64,000 bases of DNA from Pseudomonas guariconensis (GCF_024127895.1 NZ_JAMYBK010000001.1:248001-312000), one strand, 5' to 3'. Counted from the first letter of the stretch, positions 1-10,231 are shown. Numbers and translations are program-made. The notes: generated by a model not told the origin, from the sequence alone.

Positions 1-1961
1 CCGCGCAGGCCGGTCTCGTAGCTCTTGCTCTTTTCCGGCTCGAGGTCGGGGTTCGGCTCCACGCGATAGCCCAGGCTTGGGTTGTCGAAGCGCCCGTACA
101 TGGCCTTGGCGGTCGGCGTACGGAAACCCTCGGCGTACTGGCCGTACCAGGTGTAGTTGTCGTTGAAGGCATAGGTCACGCCGAACTTGGGCGAGACGCG
201 GTGCCATTTCTTGTCCGAGTCGTCGATCCGCTCGGGGGCCTCGCCGCTGCCTTGCACGCCGCGCAGGAACTCGGTGGTCATGTGCGGCTCCATGCGGGTG
301 TAGTCGTAGCGCGCGCCTGGCAGGAAGGTCCAGTTGTTCCAGCGGATCTCATCCTGGGCGAACAGGCTGTAGGTGTCGACGGTCGGGTCCGGGAAATCGC
401 TGACCAGTGCCTGGCCGTCCCGGCTGCTGTCCTGGCCGATGAACGCGCAGCTGCCGCCCACGTTCAGGCAGGTGCCGGTGCCGCTGCGCGAACCGGTGAC
501 CTTCTCGTGCTTGAGCGTGGTGCCGTAGGTCAGCAGGTGATCGGTCGGGCCGATGCTGAAGGATTTGTCCAACTGGGCATCGAAGACCCACTGGCGATCC
601 TTGTAGGTGGTCTGGCGATCCCTGAATACCTCGCGCCCCGAGGCCGCGTAGATTTCATCGGTACGCTGGTCGGTCTTGGCGATCTGGTAGTTCAGGCTCC
701 ACTTCGCATGGTCGGCGACCAGGCTGTCGAGGCCGAATTCATGATTGATCCCGAAGCGCTCGCGGGTCACGGTGTCGTTGCCCTGGCGCGTGCGATAGGA
801 ATTCATGGCGCCAAAACCGGGAATGAAGGGGCCGCCCACCGCGCTGAGGATGTTCTGGTCGCGATCGTCCTTGTAGCGCTCGTAGGTAAAGCCCAGGCGC
901 GCATCGTCGGCGTAGTTCCAGCCCAGCTTGGCCAGCACGTTGGTGGTGCGCACGTCCTCGGGGTTGGCCTGCGTGCGATCCAGGCCGGTGCCGCCATGGC
1001 TGCCGTAGGATTCGGTCTCGTGGCCATTGCGCTGGCTCAGGTGCAGCAGGCCGTCGAAGTCGCCCTGGCGGCCGGCCACGGTGGCGGAGGTCAGCCAGCT
1101 TTCGTCCGCCGAGCTGTAGCCGGTCTTCAGGCGCGCACCGACGTCCTTGCCGGGTTTGAGGATGTCGTCCGGGTCGAGGGTGAAGTAGCTCACCGCGCCG
1201 CCGATGGCATTGCTGCCGTACAGCACCGAGGCCGGGCCGCGAAGAATCTCGACGCGCTTGACGATCTCCGGGTCGACATAGTTGCGTTGGGTCTGGGCGT
1301 AGGGGCCGTAGAAGAAGCTGTCTGGAATGGACACGCCGTCGACCTGGGTCAGGATGCGTTCGCCGTCGATGCCGCGGATGTTGTAGCCATTGAGGCCGCT
1401 GCGCTGGCCCGTGCCGGCGACCGACACGCCAGGCTCGTAGCGGACCAGTTGCTGGATGTTGTTGACGTTCTGCCGGTCCAGTTGTTCGCGGGTCTGCACG
1501 CTGACGGTGCTGGGCACCTGGCTGACGTCCTGGGCACTGCGGGTGGCGCTGACGGTGAGCTGCTGCAGGGCGATGGCGTTGCCTGCCACCTGGCGTTCGA
1601 GCACCACGTTGCCGTTGCCGATCTTGCGATAGCCCAGGCCGGTGCCCTGGAGCAGGCGCTTGAGCGCGGCCTCCGGCGCCAGCGAGCCTTGCACCCCCGG
1701 CGAGGACACTCCCTCGGCCAACTCGGCATTGAAGCCGACCTGCCAACCAGTGACCTGGCTGAAGGCGTTGATCGCCGAGACCAACGGCTGCTGGGCGATG
1801 GCGAAGCGGTAGTCGCCCATGCGCGGGCCGCTGGCCTGGGTGGGCTCTGCGGCCAGCGCCGGCAGGCTGCAGGCGCCGCTGGCGAGCAAGGCCAGGGTCA
1901 GCAGCGACAGCTGCCCCATGCGGCGGGAGGAGGTGGACGGACGAGTTGGACCTGTGGACAT
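1..1961 (-). CDS. TonB-dependent heme/hemoprotein receptor (C-terminus outside window)
   Basis: This is an outer-membrane receptor of the hemoglobin/transferrin/lactoferrin type, expected to import heme or an iron protein ligand using TonB energy. It reads on the minus strand from ATG at 1961, preceded by GGAGCG. A signal peptide ends near ALAAE. A secretin/TonB N-terminal signalling domain follows (about residues 45-110), then a plug (about 135-250, including NIRGIDGERI and RVEILRGPASVLYGSNAIGG), then barrel. About 653 residues are visible and the last strands lie beyond the left edge. The signalling domain, with FecR and a sigma factor directly upstream, indicates cell-surface signalling: ligand binding should release the sigma factor and raise receptor expression. 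The true ligand cannot be read from sequence. Confidence 0.9.
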   Translation of the reverse strand, partial: MSTGPTRPSTSSRRMGQLSLLTLALLASGACSLPALAAEPTQASGPRMGDYRFAIAQQPLVSAINAFSQVTGWQVGFNAELAEGVSSPGVQGSLAPEAALKRLLQGTGLGYRKIGNGNVVLERQVAGNAIALQQLTVSATRSAQDVSQVPSTVSVQTREQLDRQNVNNIQQLVRYEPGVSVAGTGQRSGLNGYNIRGIDGERILTQVDGVSIPDSFFYGPYAQTQRNYVDPEIVKRVEILRGPASVLYGSNAIGGAVSYFTLDPDDILKPGKDVGARLKTGYSSADESWLTSATVAGRQGDFDGLLHLSQRNGHETESYGSHGGTGLDRTQANPEDVRTTNVLAKLGWNYADDARLGFTYERYKDDRDQNILSAVGGPFIPGFGAMNSYRTRQGNDTVTRERFGINHEFGLDSLVADHAKWSLNYQIAKTDQRTDEIYAASGREVFRDRQTTYKDRQWVFDAQLDKSFSIGPTDHLLTYGTTLKHEKVTGSRSGTGTCLNVGGSCAFIGQDSSRDGQALVSDFPDPTVDTYSLFAQDEIRWNNWTFLPGARYDYTRMEPHMTTEFLRGVQGSGEAPERIDDSDKKWHRVSPKFGVTYAFNDNYTWYGQYAEGFRTPTAKAMYGRFDNPSLGYRVEPNPDLEPEKSKSYETGLR

Positions 1962-2087
1962 CGAAGGCGCTCCCTGACGCGCGAACTGTTATAGGTGATG
2001 GCTGTTCTTGTTTCAAAACAAGAATCAGTTGCATTGGCTATAACGAGACGGGCAGGGCGGCGCGATCGCGTAAAAAAAGTTCGTCGG

Positions 2088-3050
2088 TCAGTTGATGATC
2101 ACCAGCGCGGGGTACTCGTGCAGTTGCGCCGAGGTGATCTGGGCCAGGGCGCGCAAGGTTTCCAGGGGTTGGTCGAGGCGGTAGTTGCCGGTCACCGCGA
2201 CCTGCTCCAGCTGCGTGTTGCGGCTGATGATCCAGCCGGGGTAGTAGCGGCGCAGCTCGTCGAGGACCTGGCTCAGCGGGCAGTTCTCGAACACCAGGCG
2301 GCCGTCGATCCAGGCCAGTTCCTTGCTCATGTCCGGGCGCTGGCGCTGGCTGAAGCCCTGGGGGCCGACGCTGATGCTGTCGCCGGCGCTCAGGCGGATG
2401 CGCTGGTCGCTGGCGGCCTGTAGGTCGACGTCGCCGCGTTGCACCCGCACCTGGGCCTGGCCATCGAGGTAGCGCACGGCGAAGTCGGTGTCGTGCACCT
2501 GCGCACGCAGTGGTCCGGCCTGGACTTCCAGGGGCGCCTGGATGCCGCCGGGCACCTGGAAATACGCCTCGCCCTGGAGCAGGCGGGCGACCTGGCGGCC
2601 CTCGCGCAGGTCGCTGGCGAAGGCCGAGTTGGTGTTGAGCAGCACCTGCGCGCCATCGTCCAGTTGCAGGCGCTGGCGCTCGCCGACCACAGTCAGGTGA
2701 TCGGCTTGCAGGCGTACCGGCAGGTTGCCGAAGGTGAACAGCCCGACCAGCAACACGGCGGCGGTGGCCAGAGGTTTCCAGTGGGCACGCAGGCGCCCGC
2801 CAAGGGAGCGGCGGCGGTTGTGGTGCAGGTGGCTGGCGGCCTGGCGCAGGGGCGCGCCGTTCCACAGGGCTTCGGCCTCGACATAGGCCTCGGCGTTTTC
2901 CGGGGCGGCGCTCAACCAGGCTTCGAAGGCACGGGTATCGTCCTCGCTGGCGCATTGCAGGCGCACGAGCCAGTCCAGTGCCTCGTCCATGGCACGGGCA
3001 CGGGCGTCAGGCCCGGCGGGTGACGGGCGAGGGACGGGGCTGTCGGTCAC
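2088..3050 (-). CDS. FecR-type anti-sigma regulator
   Basis: This inner-membrane anti-sigma regulator links the TonB receptor to the ECF sigma factor upstream. The protein has an N-terminal FecR-like cytoplasmic segment (MDEALDWLVRLQ near residue 20, with conserved W residues), one membrane helix (about residues 85-105, AVLLVGLFTF), and a periplasmic FecR domain. An STN-like C-terminus contains PLSQVLDELRRYYPGW. I chose the GTG at 3050 because AAGGA lies about 6 bases upstream; an in-frame ATG at 3104 would add 18 poorly conserved residues. The gene follows the sigma gene by about 90 bases and precedes the receptor by about 125, so the three probably form a single iron-starvation regulon. Confidence 0.87.
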   Translation of the reverse strand: MTDSPVPRPSPAGPDARARAMDEALDWLVRLQCASEDDTRAFEAWLSAAPENAEAYVEAEALWNGAPLRQAASHLHHNRRRSLGGRLRAHWKPLATAAVLLVGLFTFGNLPVRLQADHLTVVGERQRLQLDDGAQVLLNTNSAFASDLREGRQVARLLQGEAYFQVPGGIQAPLEVQAGPLRAQVHDTDFAVRYLDGQAQVRVQRGDVDLQAASDQRIRLSAGDSISVGPQGFSQRQRPDMSKELAWIDGRLVFENCPLSQVLDELRRYYPGWIISRNTQLEQVAVTGNYRLDQPLETLRALAQITSAQLHEYPALVIIN

Positions 3051-3143
3051 GGAGGTTCCTTGCGGTAGGTTTTTTTTTGAATGATCAGGGCTGCGGCGAG
3101 GCATGGCAAGGGCTTTGCCTCGGTCGGCCGGCGAGCGGTCGGC

Positions 3144-3656
3144 TCACTTGAGCCGGTCGGCCACGCCCATGCAGATGGCCATGATCAGTTTCAGTTCCTT
3201 CTGCACCGTGCTGGCCGAGACCTTCAACTGTTCGGCGATTTCCAGGTAGCTGGCGCCATGCAGGCGGCTGAGGATGAAGATCCGCTGCTGGCGCGCAGTG
3301 AGCTGGCCAAGGCTGACACTCAGGTGCCTGAGCAATTGTTCGGCATGGGCGGCGTCCTCGCTGCTGCCGGCCTGGGCGGCGACATTGTGCAGCACCTGCT
3401 CGGGGACATCGTCGACCAGGGTCCGTGCCTGCACCCGGCGTGCCCGCAAGTGGTCGAGGGCAAGGTTGCGCGCAGTCTGGAAAACGAACGGCTCGAGGTG
3501 CTCGATGGGGCGTTCGCCCAAGGCACGGGTGACCCGTAGGTAGGTTTCCTGCAGCAAGTCCTCGGCCGTGCTGGGGTTGCCGACCATGCGCTGCAACGTA
3601 CGCAGCAGGGTGAGGCGCTGGGTTAGGAAGACTGTGTTGAACCGGGACTGACTCAC
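3144..3656 (-). CDS. FecI-family ECF sigma factor
   Basis: This is an extracytoplasmic-function sigma-70 factor, predicted to direct RNA polymerase to the downstream TonB receptor promoter. Region 2 (AEDLLQETYLRV) and region 4 (LTARQQRIFILSRLHG, then YLEIAEQLKVSASTVQKEL) are both clear. The open frame extends upstream to 3731, but the Fur-box-like palindrome at 3684-3700 would then lie inside the gene. I prefer the GTG at 3656, which gives 170 residues, the normal FecI length. The gene leads the sigma-FecR-receptor set and is probably repressed by Fur with iron. Confidence 0.88.
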   Translation of the reverse strand: MSQSRFNTVFLTQRLTLLRTLQRMVGNPSTAEDLLQETYLRVTRALGERPIEHLEPFVFQTARNLALDHLRARRVQARTLVDDVPEQVLHNVAAQAGSSEDAAHAEQLLRHLSVSLGQLTARQQRIFILSRLHGASYLEIAEQLKVSASTVQKELKLIMAICMGVADRLK

Positions 3657-3683
3657 GGGGAAACCTGGGCCGATAGGAGGTGA

Positions 3684-3700
3684 ATGATAATGCTTATCAT
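3684..3700. promoter_or_regulatory. Fur box upstream of the sigma factor gene
   Basis: The sequence ATGATAA-TGC-TTATCAT is a perfect 7-bp inverted repeat with a 3-bp spacer and closely matches the classical Fur box. It lies about 30 bases upstream of the preferred GTG start of the ECF sigma gene, so iron-bound Fur would block that promoter. Confidence 0.8.
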
Positions 3701-3789
3701 CATTGGCCAAGGTCAAGCCTGGAAGTGTCACGATTAGGTAAAGATCGGCAGCCGTCGCTTTCCCAATGCCGGTGAGTCAAGGCTTCAAC

Positions 3790-3925
3790 GGCCATTTGGG
3801 GCCGCTTCGCGCCCCATCGCCGGCAAGCCGGCTCCCACAGGGGGACGAGTCGTACCCTGGATGATGCGGTTTGCAGGGGCTCTGTGGGAGCCGGCTTGCC
3901 GGCGATGGGCTGCAAAGCAGCCCTG
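3790..3925. repeat. Pair of inverted REP elements (BIME-like)
   Basis: Two copies of the P. putida-type REP lie head to head: one around 3797-3841 with CGCCGGCAAGCCGGCTCCCA, the other around 3879-3925 with its reverse complement. Each can form a strong hairpin. They sit downstream of gap (ends at 3944), where such pairs commonly protect or terminate transcripts. No gene is supported between 3732 and 3943. Confidence 0.85.
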
Positions 3926-3943
3926 CCCATACCCCGCCAGCGA

Positions 3944-4945
3944 TCAGCGGGCGTTGCACAGCGCCAGGCAGTTGTCCAGCATGCGGTTGGAGAAGCCCCA
4001 TTCGTTGTCGTACCAGGCCAATACCTTGAGCATCCGACCGTTGGCCCGGGTATGGTTGGCATCGAAGATCGACGACAGCGGGTTGTGGTTGAAATCGCAC
4101 GACACCAGCGGCAGGGCGTTGTAGCCCAGCACCCGGGAATGCCGGCTGGCCTCGAGGAACAAGCTGTTGACTTCCTCGGCGCTGGCCTCGCGCTTGAGGT
4201 TGACGGTCAGGTCCACCAGCGACACGTTGATCACCGGTACCCTGACCGCCATGCCGGTGAGCTTGCCGGCCAGTTCCGGCAGCACCAGGCCCACGGCCTC
4301 GGCGGCGCCGGTCTTGCTCGGGATCATCGACTGGGTCGCCGAACGTGCACGGTACGGATCGCCGTGATAGACATCGGTGAGCACCTGGTCGTTGGTGTAG
4401 GCATGGATGGTGGTCATCAGGCCCTGCTCGATGCCGAACTCGCGGTGCAGCACCTGGGCGATCGGCGCCAGGCAGTTGGTGGTGCAGGAAGCATTGGAAA
4501 TGACCTGGTGCGAGGCGCGCAGGATATCGTGGTTGACCCCATACACCACCGTGGCATCGGCGCCCTTGGCCGGTGCCGAGACGATCACCTTGCCGGCTCC
4601 GGCGGCCAGGTGAGCGGCGGCCTTGGCGCGCTCGGTGAACAGCCCGGTGCATTCGAACACCACGTCCACCGCCTCGGCTTTCCACGGCAGCTCCGCCGGG
4701 TTGCGGATGGCACTGACGGCGATACGGTCGCCATTGACCGTCAGGCTCTCGTGATCGGCCTGGACATCGGCCTCGAAGATCCCATGCACGCTGTCGTACT
4801 TGAGCAGGTGGGCGTTCATGGCGCTGTCACCCAGGTCGTTGATGGCGACGACCTGCAGGTCCTGGCGGTAGCCTTGGGTATAGAGTGCGCGCAGGACGTT
4901 GCGTCCGATGCGGCCGAATCCATTGATGGCGATGCGAAGGGTCAT
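3944..4945 (-). CDS. gap: Glyceraldehyde-3-phosphate dehydrogenase
   Basis: This enzyme is a cytosolic NAD-dependent GAPDH that converts glyceraldehyde 3-phosphate, made by KDPG aldolase, to 1,3-bisphosphoglycerate. The N-terminal Rossmann motif [10 protein letters not shown] is present. The catalytic cysteine is C154 in SNASCTTNC, and the C-terminal [12 protein letters not shown] is typical. At 333 residues the length is normal for class I GAPDH. The gene is divergent from edd and the shared region carries two HexR-type sites, so it is probably induced with the Entner-Doudoroff genes on glucose. This corresponds to the glucose-linked gap copy of P. putida. Confidence 0.96.
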   Translation of the reverse strand: MTLRIAINGFGRIGRNVLRALYTQGYRQDLQVVAINDLGDSAMNAHLLKYDSVHGIFEADVQADHESLTVNGDRIAVSAIRNPAELPWKAEAVDVVFECTGLFTERAKAAAHLAAGAGKVIVSAPAKGADATVVYGVNHDILRASHQVISNASCTTNCLAPIAQVLHREFGIEQGLMTTIHAYTNDQVLTDVYHGDPYRARSATQSMIPSKTGAAEAVGLVLPELAGKLTGMAVRVPVINVSLVDLTVNLKREASAEEVNSLFLEASRHSRVLGYNALPLVSCDFNHNPLSSIFDANHTRANGRMLKVLAWYDNEWGFSNRMLDNCLALCNAR

Positions 4946-5011
4946 GGCACTACCTCTGGCGGTCCGGGTGAAGCCTGTGGCAAAAAGAGCAGCTTCACTG
5001 AAACGGTTTTG

Positions 5012-5026
5012 TTGTTGGAATTACAA
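5012..5026. promoter_or_regulatory. HexR operator, gap-proximal
   Basis: TTGT-N7-ACAA matches the published P. putida HexR half-site layout and lies 67 bases upstream of gap. HexR is released by KDPG, so this site should repress gap without glucose. Confidence 0.7.
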
Positions 5027-5073
5027 GATTATTCACTGACAGATAGAAAACAAGCCTTTTTGATGGCAGTATT

Positions 5074-5089
5074 TTGTTTAAACCTACAA
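5074..5089. promoter_or_regulatory. HexR operator, edd-proximal
   Basis: TTGT-N8-ACAA is a second HexR-type site in the gap-edd divergent region, about 124 bases upstream of edd. Having one site per promoter suits independent repression of the two divergent units. Confidence 0.68.
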
Positions 5090-5212
5090 CGAGTGGTTGG
5101 GCCAGCCTTCCCTCGATTGCCTCAGGCACCTTTTCCTTGAGCCTAGGTCGCAATCGTTTGAAGGGGAAATGCCCTGTGAGACCACCCCCACTGTTAGCCT
5201 GGAGTCCAGTAC

Positions 5213-7039
5213 ATGCATCCGCGCATCCTTGAGGTCACCGAACGGTTGGTCGAACGCAGCCGTCCCACCCGTGAACGCTACCTGGAGCTGATTCGCGGCG
5301 CTGCCAGCGACGGACCGATGCGCGCCGGCCTGCAGTGCGCCAACTTCGCCCACGGCGTGGCCGGCTGCGGCACCCAGGACAAGCAGGCCCTGCGGATGAT
5401 GAACGCCGCCAACGTGGCCATCGTCTCGGCCTACAACGACATGCTCTCGGCCCACCAGCCGTACCTGCACTTCCCCGAACTGATCAAGCAGGCCCTGCGC
5501 GAGATCGGTTCGGTCGGCCAGTTCGCCGGTGGCGTGCCGGCCATGTGCGATGGCGTGACCCAGGGCGAGCCGGGCATGGAGCTGGCCATCGCCAGCCGCG
5601 AAGTGATCGCCATGTCCACCGCCGTCGCCCTGTCGCACAACATGTTCGACGCCGCGCTGATGCTGGGCATCTGCGACAAGATCGTCCCCGGCCTGATGAT
5701 GGGGGCGCTGCGCTTCGGTCACCTGCCGACCATCTTCGTCCCTGGCGGGCCGATGCCTTCGGGGATCTCCAACAAGCAGAAGGCCGACGTGCGCCAGCGC
5801 TACGCCGAGGGCAAGGCCAGCCGCGAGGAACTGCTCGAGTCGGAGATGAAGTCCTACCACAGCCCCGGCACCTGCACCTTCTACGGCACCGCCAACACCA
5901 ACCAGCTGGTCATGGAAGTGATGGGCCTGCACCTGCCGGGCGCCTCGTTCGTCAACCCTTACACGCCGCTGCGCGATGCCCTGACCGCCGAGGCGGCGCA
6001 GCAGGTCACGCGCATGACCAAGGCCAGCGGCAGCTTCATGCCCCTGGGCGAGATCGTCGACGAGAAGGCGTTGGTCAACGCCATCGTCGCCCTGCATGCC
6101 ACCGGTGGTTCGACCAACCACACCCTGCACATCCCGGCGATCGCCCAGGCCGCCGGCATCCAGCTGACCTGGCAGGACATGGCGGACCTCTCCGAGGTGG
6201 TGCCGACCCTGTCCCACGTCTATCCCAACGGCAAGGCCGACATCAACCACTTCCAGGCCGCCGGCGGCATGGCCTTCCTGATCCGCGAACTGCTCGACGC
6301 CGGGCTCCTGCACGAGGACGTCAACACCGTGGCCGGCCATGGCCTGCGCCGCTATACCCAGGAGCCGTTTCTCGAGGACGGCAAGCTGGTCTGGCGCGAA
6401 GGGCCGGCACAAAGCCTCGACGAGAACATCCTGCGGCCGGTGGCCCGGCCGTTCTCGGCCGAAGGTGGCCTGAGGGTGATGGCGGGCAACCTGGGTCGTG
6501 GGGTCATGAAGGTTTCCGCCGTGGCGCCCGAGCATCAGGTGGTGCAGGCGCCGGCGCGGGTGTTCCACGACCAGCAGTCCCTGGCCGATGCCTTCAAGGC
6601 CGGGGAGCTGGAGCGCGACTTCGTCGCCGTGGTGCGTTTCCAGGGGCCACGCTGCAACGGCATGCCCGAGCTGCACAAGCTGACGCCGTTCCTCGGCGTG
6701 CTGCAGGACCGTGGCTACAAGGTGGCGCTGGTCACCGACGGGCGTATGTCTGGCGCCTCGGGCAAGATCCCGGCGGCCATCCATGTCTGCCCGGAAGCCT
6801 ATGACGGCGGCCCGCTGGCACGGGTGCGCGATGGTGATATCGTGCGGGTCGACGGTGTCGAAGGCACGCTGCAGGTCATGGTACCGGCCGAGGAAATGGC
6901 CGCCCGCGAGTTGCCCGAGCCACCCCGGGGCAACGACCTGGGCTGTGGCCGCGAGCTGTTCGGCTTCATGCGCATGGCGTTCAGCCCGGCCGAGCAGGGC
7001 GCCAGCGCCTTCACCTCGGCCCTGGAGAACCTCAAATGA
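5213..7039 (+). CDS. edd: 6-phosphogluconate dehydratase
   Basis: This is the first committed enzyme of the Entner-Doudoroff pathway. It dehydrates 6-phosphogluconate to 2-keto-3-deoxy-6-phosphogluconate. The 608-residue protein has the IlvD/Edd family signatures, including cluster-binding cysteines in [14 protein letters not shown] and [13 protein letters not shown], plus [12 protein letters not shown] and [10 protein letters not shown]. The start is supported by GGAG a short distance upstream. It overlaps glk by 4 bases (ATGA), which implies translational coupling in an edd-glk-gltR-gltS operon. Confidence 0.97.
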   Translation: MHPRILEVTERLVERSRPTRERYLELIRGAASDGPMRAGLQCANFAHGVAGCGTQDKQALRMMNAANVAIVSAYNDMLSAHQPYLHFPELIKQALREIGSVGQFAGGVPAMCDGVTQGEPGMELAIASREVIAMSTAVALSHNMFDAALMLGICDKIVPGLMMGALRFGHLPTIFVPGGPMPSGISNKQKADVRQRYAEGKASREELLESEMKSYHSPGTCTFYGTANTNQLVMEVMGLHLPGASFVNPYTPLRDALTAEAAQQVTRMTKASGSFMPLGEIVDEKALVNAIVALHATGGSTNHTLHIPAIAQAAGIQLTWQDMADLSEVVPTLSHVYPNGKADINHFQAAGGMAFLIRELLDAGLLHEDVNTVAGHGLRRYTQEPFLEDGKLVWREGPAQSLDENILRPVARPFSAEGGLRVMAGNLGRGVMKVSAVAPEHQVVQAPARVFHDQQSLADAFKAGELERDFVAVVRFQGPRCNGMPELHKLTPFLGVLQDRGYKVALVTDGRMSGASGKIPAAIHVCPEAYDGGPLARVRDGDIVRVDGVEGTLQVMVPAEEMAARELPEPPRGNDLGCGRELFGFMRMAFSPAEQGASAFTSALENLK

Positions 7040-7995
7040 AGGCCTTGCTGGTCGGTGACATCGGCGGCACCAATGCCCGTTTCGCCCTGTGGCGCGATAA
7101 CCGGCTGCATGCCGTGCAGGTGCTGGCGACTGCCGACTACACCCGCCCCGAACAGGCCATCGAGGCCTACCTTGCCGAGCAGGGCATCGGCCGTGGCGCT
7201 CTGGCGGCGGTGTGCCTGGCGGTGGCCGGGCCGGTGGATGGCGACGAGTTCCGCTTCACCAACAACCACTGGCGCTTGAGCCGCCGTGCCTTCTGCCAGG
7301 CGCTGCAGGTCGAGCGCTTGCTGTTGCTCAACGATTTTTCTGCCATGGCCCTGGGCATGACCCGCCTGCAGGACGGCGAATACCGCCAGGTCTGCCCGGG
7401 CGAGGCGGACCCTGCGCGTCCGGCGCTGGTCATCGGCCCTGGTACCGGCCTGGGCGTGGGCACCCTGTTGCGCCTGGATGAACAGCGCTGGCTGGCGCTG
7501 CCGGGGGAGGGCGGGCACGTCGACCTGCCGGTGGGCAATACCCGCGAGGCGGCGATCCACCAGCAGATCCACCGGCAGATCGGCCATGTCAGCGCCGAGA
7601 CCGTGCTCAGTGGTGGCGGCCTGGTGCGCCTGTACCAGGCCATCTGCGCCCTGGACGGCGATACGCCACGGCACAAGACCCCGGCGCAGATCACCGATGC
7701 CGCCCTGGGCGGCGAGCCACGGGCGATGGCGGTGATCGAGCAGTTCTGCCGCTTTCTTGGCCGGGTGGCGGGCAACAATGTGCTCACCCTCGGGGCGCGG
7801 GGCGGGGTCTATATCGTCGGCGGCGTGATCCCGCGCTTTGCCGAGCTGTTCCTGCACAGCGGGTTCGCTGCAAGCTTTGCCGACAAGGGCTGCATGAGCG
7901 GGTATTTCGAAGGGCTGCCGGTATGGCTGGTGACGGCGGAGTTCTCCGGGTTGCTCGGTGCCGGGGTGGCGTTGCAGCAGGCATTGCAGGACTGA
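7036..7995 (+). CDS. glk: Glucokinase
   Basis: This cytosolic kinase phosphorylates glucose imported by the Gts system to glucose 6-phosphate, the substrate of Zwf. The 319-residue protein has the phosphate motif [13 protein letters not shown] at the N-terminus. It also has the sugar/ATP motifs [19 protein letters not shown] and [11 protein letters not shown] of the bacterial Glk (non-ROK) family. The ATG overlaps the edd stop, and the spacing suggests one operon continuing into the GltR/GltS two-component system. Confidence 0.96.
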   Translation: MKALLVGDIGGTNARFALWRDNRLHAVQVLATADYTRPEQAIEAYLAEQGIGRGALAAVCLAVAGPVDGDEFRFTNNHWRLSRRAFCQALQVERLLLLNDFSAMALGMTRLQDGEYRQVCPGEADPARPALVIGPGTGLGVGTLLRLDEQRWLALPGEGGHVDLPVGNTREAAIHQQIHRQIGHVSAETVLSGGGLVRLYQAICALDGDTPRHKTPAQITDAALGGEPRAMAVIEQFCRFLGRVAGNNVLTLGARGGVYIVGGVIPRFAELFLHSGFAASFADKGCMSGYFEGLPVWLVTAEFSGLLGAGVALQQALQD

Positions 7996-8067
7996 TTCAA
8001 GCGGGCTGCACAGCAGCCCCGACAACAGCGGGCATGAAGACCCGCGCCAACCAGAGGATGGGACGTT

Positions 8068-8793
8068 GTGAGCACTGCCGGAAAATCGATCCTGATGGTC
8101 GACGACGACCAGGAGATCCGTGAACTGCTGCAAACCTACCTGAGCCGGGCCGGCTTCCAGGTCCACGCCGCGGCCGATGGCCAGGGCTTTCGCCAGGCAC
8201 TGGACAGCCAGCCTTGCGACCTGGTGATCCTCGACGTGATGCTGCCCGACGAGGACGGCTTCAGCCTGTGCCGCTGGGTGCGCCAGCACCCGCGCCAGGC
8301 ACGGGTGCCGATCATCATGCTGACCGCCAGTTCCGACGAGACCGACCGGGTCATCGGCCTGGAGCTGGGGGCCGACGACTACCTCGGCAAACCCTTCAGC
8401 CCCCGCGAGCTGCAGGCGCGGATCAAGGCCCTGTTGCGTCGTACCGAATTCGCCCAGGCCGCGCCGGCCGGTGCCGTGCTGGCCTTCGACGACTGGCGCC
8501 TGGACACCATCAGCCATCGCCTGTTCCACCGTGATGGCGAGGAGGTGATCCTCTCCGGCGCCGACTTCGCCCTGCTCAAGCTGTTCCTCGACCATCCGCA
8601 GCAGATCCTCGACCGCGACACCATCGGCAATGCCACCCGCGGCCGCGAGCCGATGCCCCTGGATCGCATCGTCGACATGGCGGTCAGCCGCCTGCGCCAG
8701 CGGCTGCGCGACACCGACAAGCCACCACGCCTGATCCGCACCGTGCGCGGCAGCGGCTACCTGCTGGCGGCCCATGTCTGCGCGGCCTGCTGA
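8068..8793 (+). CDS. gltR: Response regulator GltR-2
   Basis: This OmpR/PhoB-family response regulator is predicted to control glucose uptake genes (gtsABCD, oprB). The receiver domain occupies about residues 8-120, with the acidic pocket VDDDQE and phosphoacceptor D56 in VILDVMLPDEDG. The winged-helix domain occupies about 140-235 and ends RTVRGSGYLL. The start codon is GTG at 8068. The 3' end overlaps the sensor kinase gene by 20 bases. In Pseudomonas this pair responds to glucose or its derivatives; the signal is inferred from the family. Confidence 0.93.
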   Translation: MSTAGKSILMVDDDQEIRELLQTYLSRAGFQVHAAADGQGFRQALDSQPCDLVILDVMLPDEDGFSLCRWVRQHPRQARVPIIMLTASSDETDRVIGLELGADDYLGKPFSPRELQARIKALLRRTEFAQAAPAGAVLAFDDWRLDTISHRLFHRDGEEVILSGADFALLKLFLDHPQQILDRDTIGNATRGREPMPLDRIVDMAVSRLRQRLRDTDKPPRLIRTVRGSGYLLAAHVCAAC

Positions 8794-10228
8794 ACGGCGC
8801 TGGCGCCTGCTGCCGCGCTCGCTGCTCGGGCGCATGCTGCTGCTGACCCTGCTGGTGGTCCTGCTGGCGCAAGGGCTGTCGAGCCTGATCTGGGTGTCGC
8901 AGCTGCGTGCCAGCCAGTTGCAGGGCCTGCAGGCCAGCGCCCGCAGCCTGGCCCATTCCATGAGCGCGAGTGTCAGTTACTTCCGCTCGTTGCCGGTGGC
9001 CTACCGGCCGATGATCCTCGACCAGTTGCGCAGCATGGGCGGGACGCGCTTCTTCGTCTCGCTCAACGAAAAGCCCCTGGACATGCCGCTGCTGCCGGTC
9101 ACGCCGCGCAAGCAGGCGGTGATCGAGGTCTTCCAGGAGGTATTGCACGAGCGCCTCGGCCAGCAGGTGGAGATCAGCGTGGCGTTCGTCAGCCCCCAGG
9201 AGCTGCGCATCTTCAACAGCGGCCTGAGGCTCGACGAGTTGCCGCGCTCCTGGGCGCACTACTCGCTGACCCTGGAGCCGCTCAACCCGCCGGTGCTGGT
9301 GACGCAGATCCGCCTGGACGAGGGCGAGTGGCTGTACATCGCCTCGTTGCTGCCGGAGCCCTACACGGGCCTGGAGGCCGAGCGGCTGCCACGCCAGCAG
9401 ATCGGCTTCATCGCCCTGACCACGGCCTTGCTGCTGCTGTTCATCGGCCTGCTGGTGCATTGGCAGAGCCGCCCGCTCAAGCGCCTGGCGCGGGCGGCGC
9501 GGGAGATGTCGCTGGGGGCGGACGTGGCGCCGGTGACCGAAGGCGGTGGCAGCGAGGTGGCCGACGTGGGGCGCGCTTTCAACAGCATGCGTGAGCGCAT
9601 CAGTCGCTACCTGACCGAGCGCAGCCAGTTGTTCAGCGCCATCTCCCACGACCTGCGCACGCCGATCACGCGCCTGCGCCTGCGGGTCGAGCTGCTCGAC
9701 GACGAGCGGATGCAGGCCAAGTTCAGCCGCGACCTCGACGAGCTGGAGCTGCTGGTCAAGGGCGCGCTGCAGTGCGTGAAGGACACCGACATCCACGAGA
9801 ACATCGAGCCGATCGACCTCAACCAGGTCCTGGAGATCCTCGCCGAGCCCTACCTGGGCGATGGCCGCATCACCGTCGAGGGCCGCGCACTGGCGCCTTA
9901 TCCGGGCAAGCCGCTGGCCTTGCGCCGTTGCATCGGCAACCTGATCGACAACGCCATCAAGTACGGCGAGCGGGCGCACCTGCGCATCCTCGACAGCGCC
10001 ACCGGGTTCGTCCTGCAAGTGGACGACCAGGGGCCCGGGGTGCCTGAGCAGCGCCTGGAGCAGGTGTTCGAGCCGCATTTTCGCCTGGCCGGGCAGCAGC
10101 AGGGCTACGGTCTGGGGTTGGGGATCGCGCGCAACATCGCCCACAGCCACGGTGGCGAGGTGAGCCTGCTGAACCTGCGCCAGGGTGGCCTGCGGGTCAC
10201 CTTGAGCTTGCCGCGCACGGCCGACTGA
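8774..10228 (+). CDS. gltS: Sensor histidine kinase GltS
   Basis: This inner-membrane sensor kinase partners with GltR-2. The 484-residue protein has an N-terminal membrane helix (about residues 18-40), a periplasmic sensor region, and a second helix (about 205-230, IALTTALLLLFIGLLVHW). A HAMP domain follows, then a HisKA box with the phosphorylated histidine near residue 290 (SAISHDLRTPITRLRL). The HATPase region has NLIDNAIKYGE and YGLGLGIARNIAHSHGG. It overlaps gltR and is followed at once by an 11-bp inverted repeat and then gtsA, the likely target. Confidence 0.93.
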   Translation: MSARPAERRWRLLPRSLLGRMLLLTLLVVLLAQGLSSLIWVSQLRASQLQGLQASARSLAHSMSASVSYFRSLPVAYRPMILDQLRSMGGTRFFVSLNEKPLDMPLLPVTPRKQAVIEVFQEVLHERLGQQVEISVAFVSPQELRIFNSGLRLDELPRSWAHYSLTLEPLNPPVLVTQIRLDEGEWLYIASLLPEPYTGLEAERLPRQQIGFIALTTALLLLFIGLLVHWQSRPLKRLARAAREMSLGADVAPVTEGGGSEVADVGRAFNSMRERISRYLTERSQLFSAISHDLRTPITRLRLRVELLDDERMQAKFSRDLDELELLVKGALQCVKDTDIHENIEPIDLNQVLEILAEPYLGDGRITVEGRALAPYPGKPLALRRCIGNLIDNAIKYGERAHLRILDSATGFVLQVDDQGPGVPEQRLEQVFEPHFRLAGQQQGYGLGLGIARNIAHSHGGEVSLLNLRQGGLRVTLSLPRTAD

Positions 10229-10231
10229 GCG

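Noticed and set aside
201..1994. Long plus-strand open frame of 597 codons
   Set aside because: It is the antisense shadow of the TonB receptor; high GC leaves long stop-free frames. The minus frame carries clear plug and barrel motifs.
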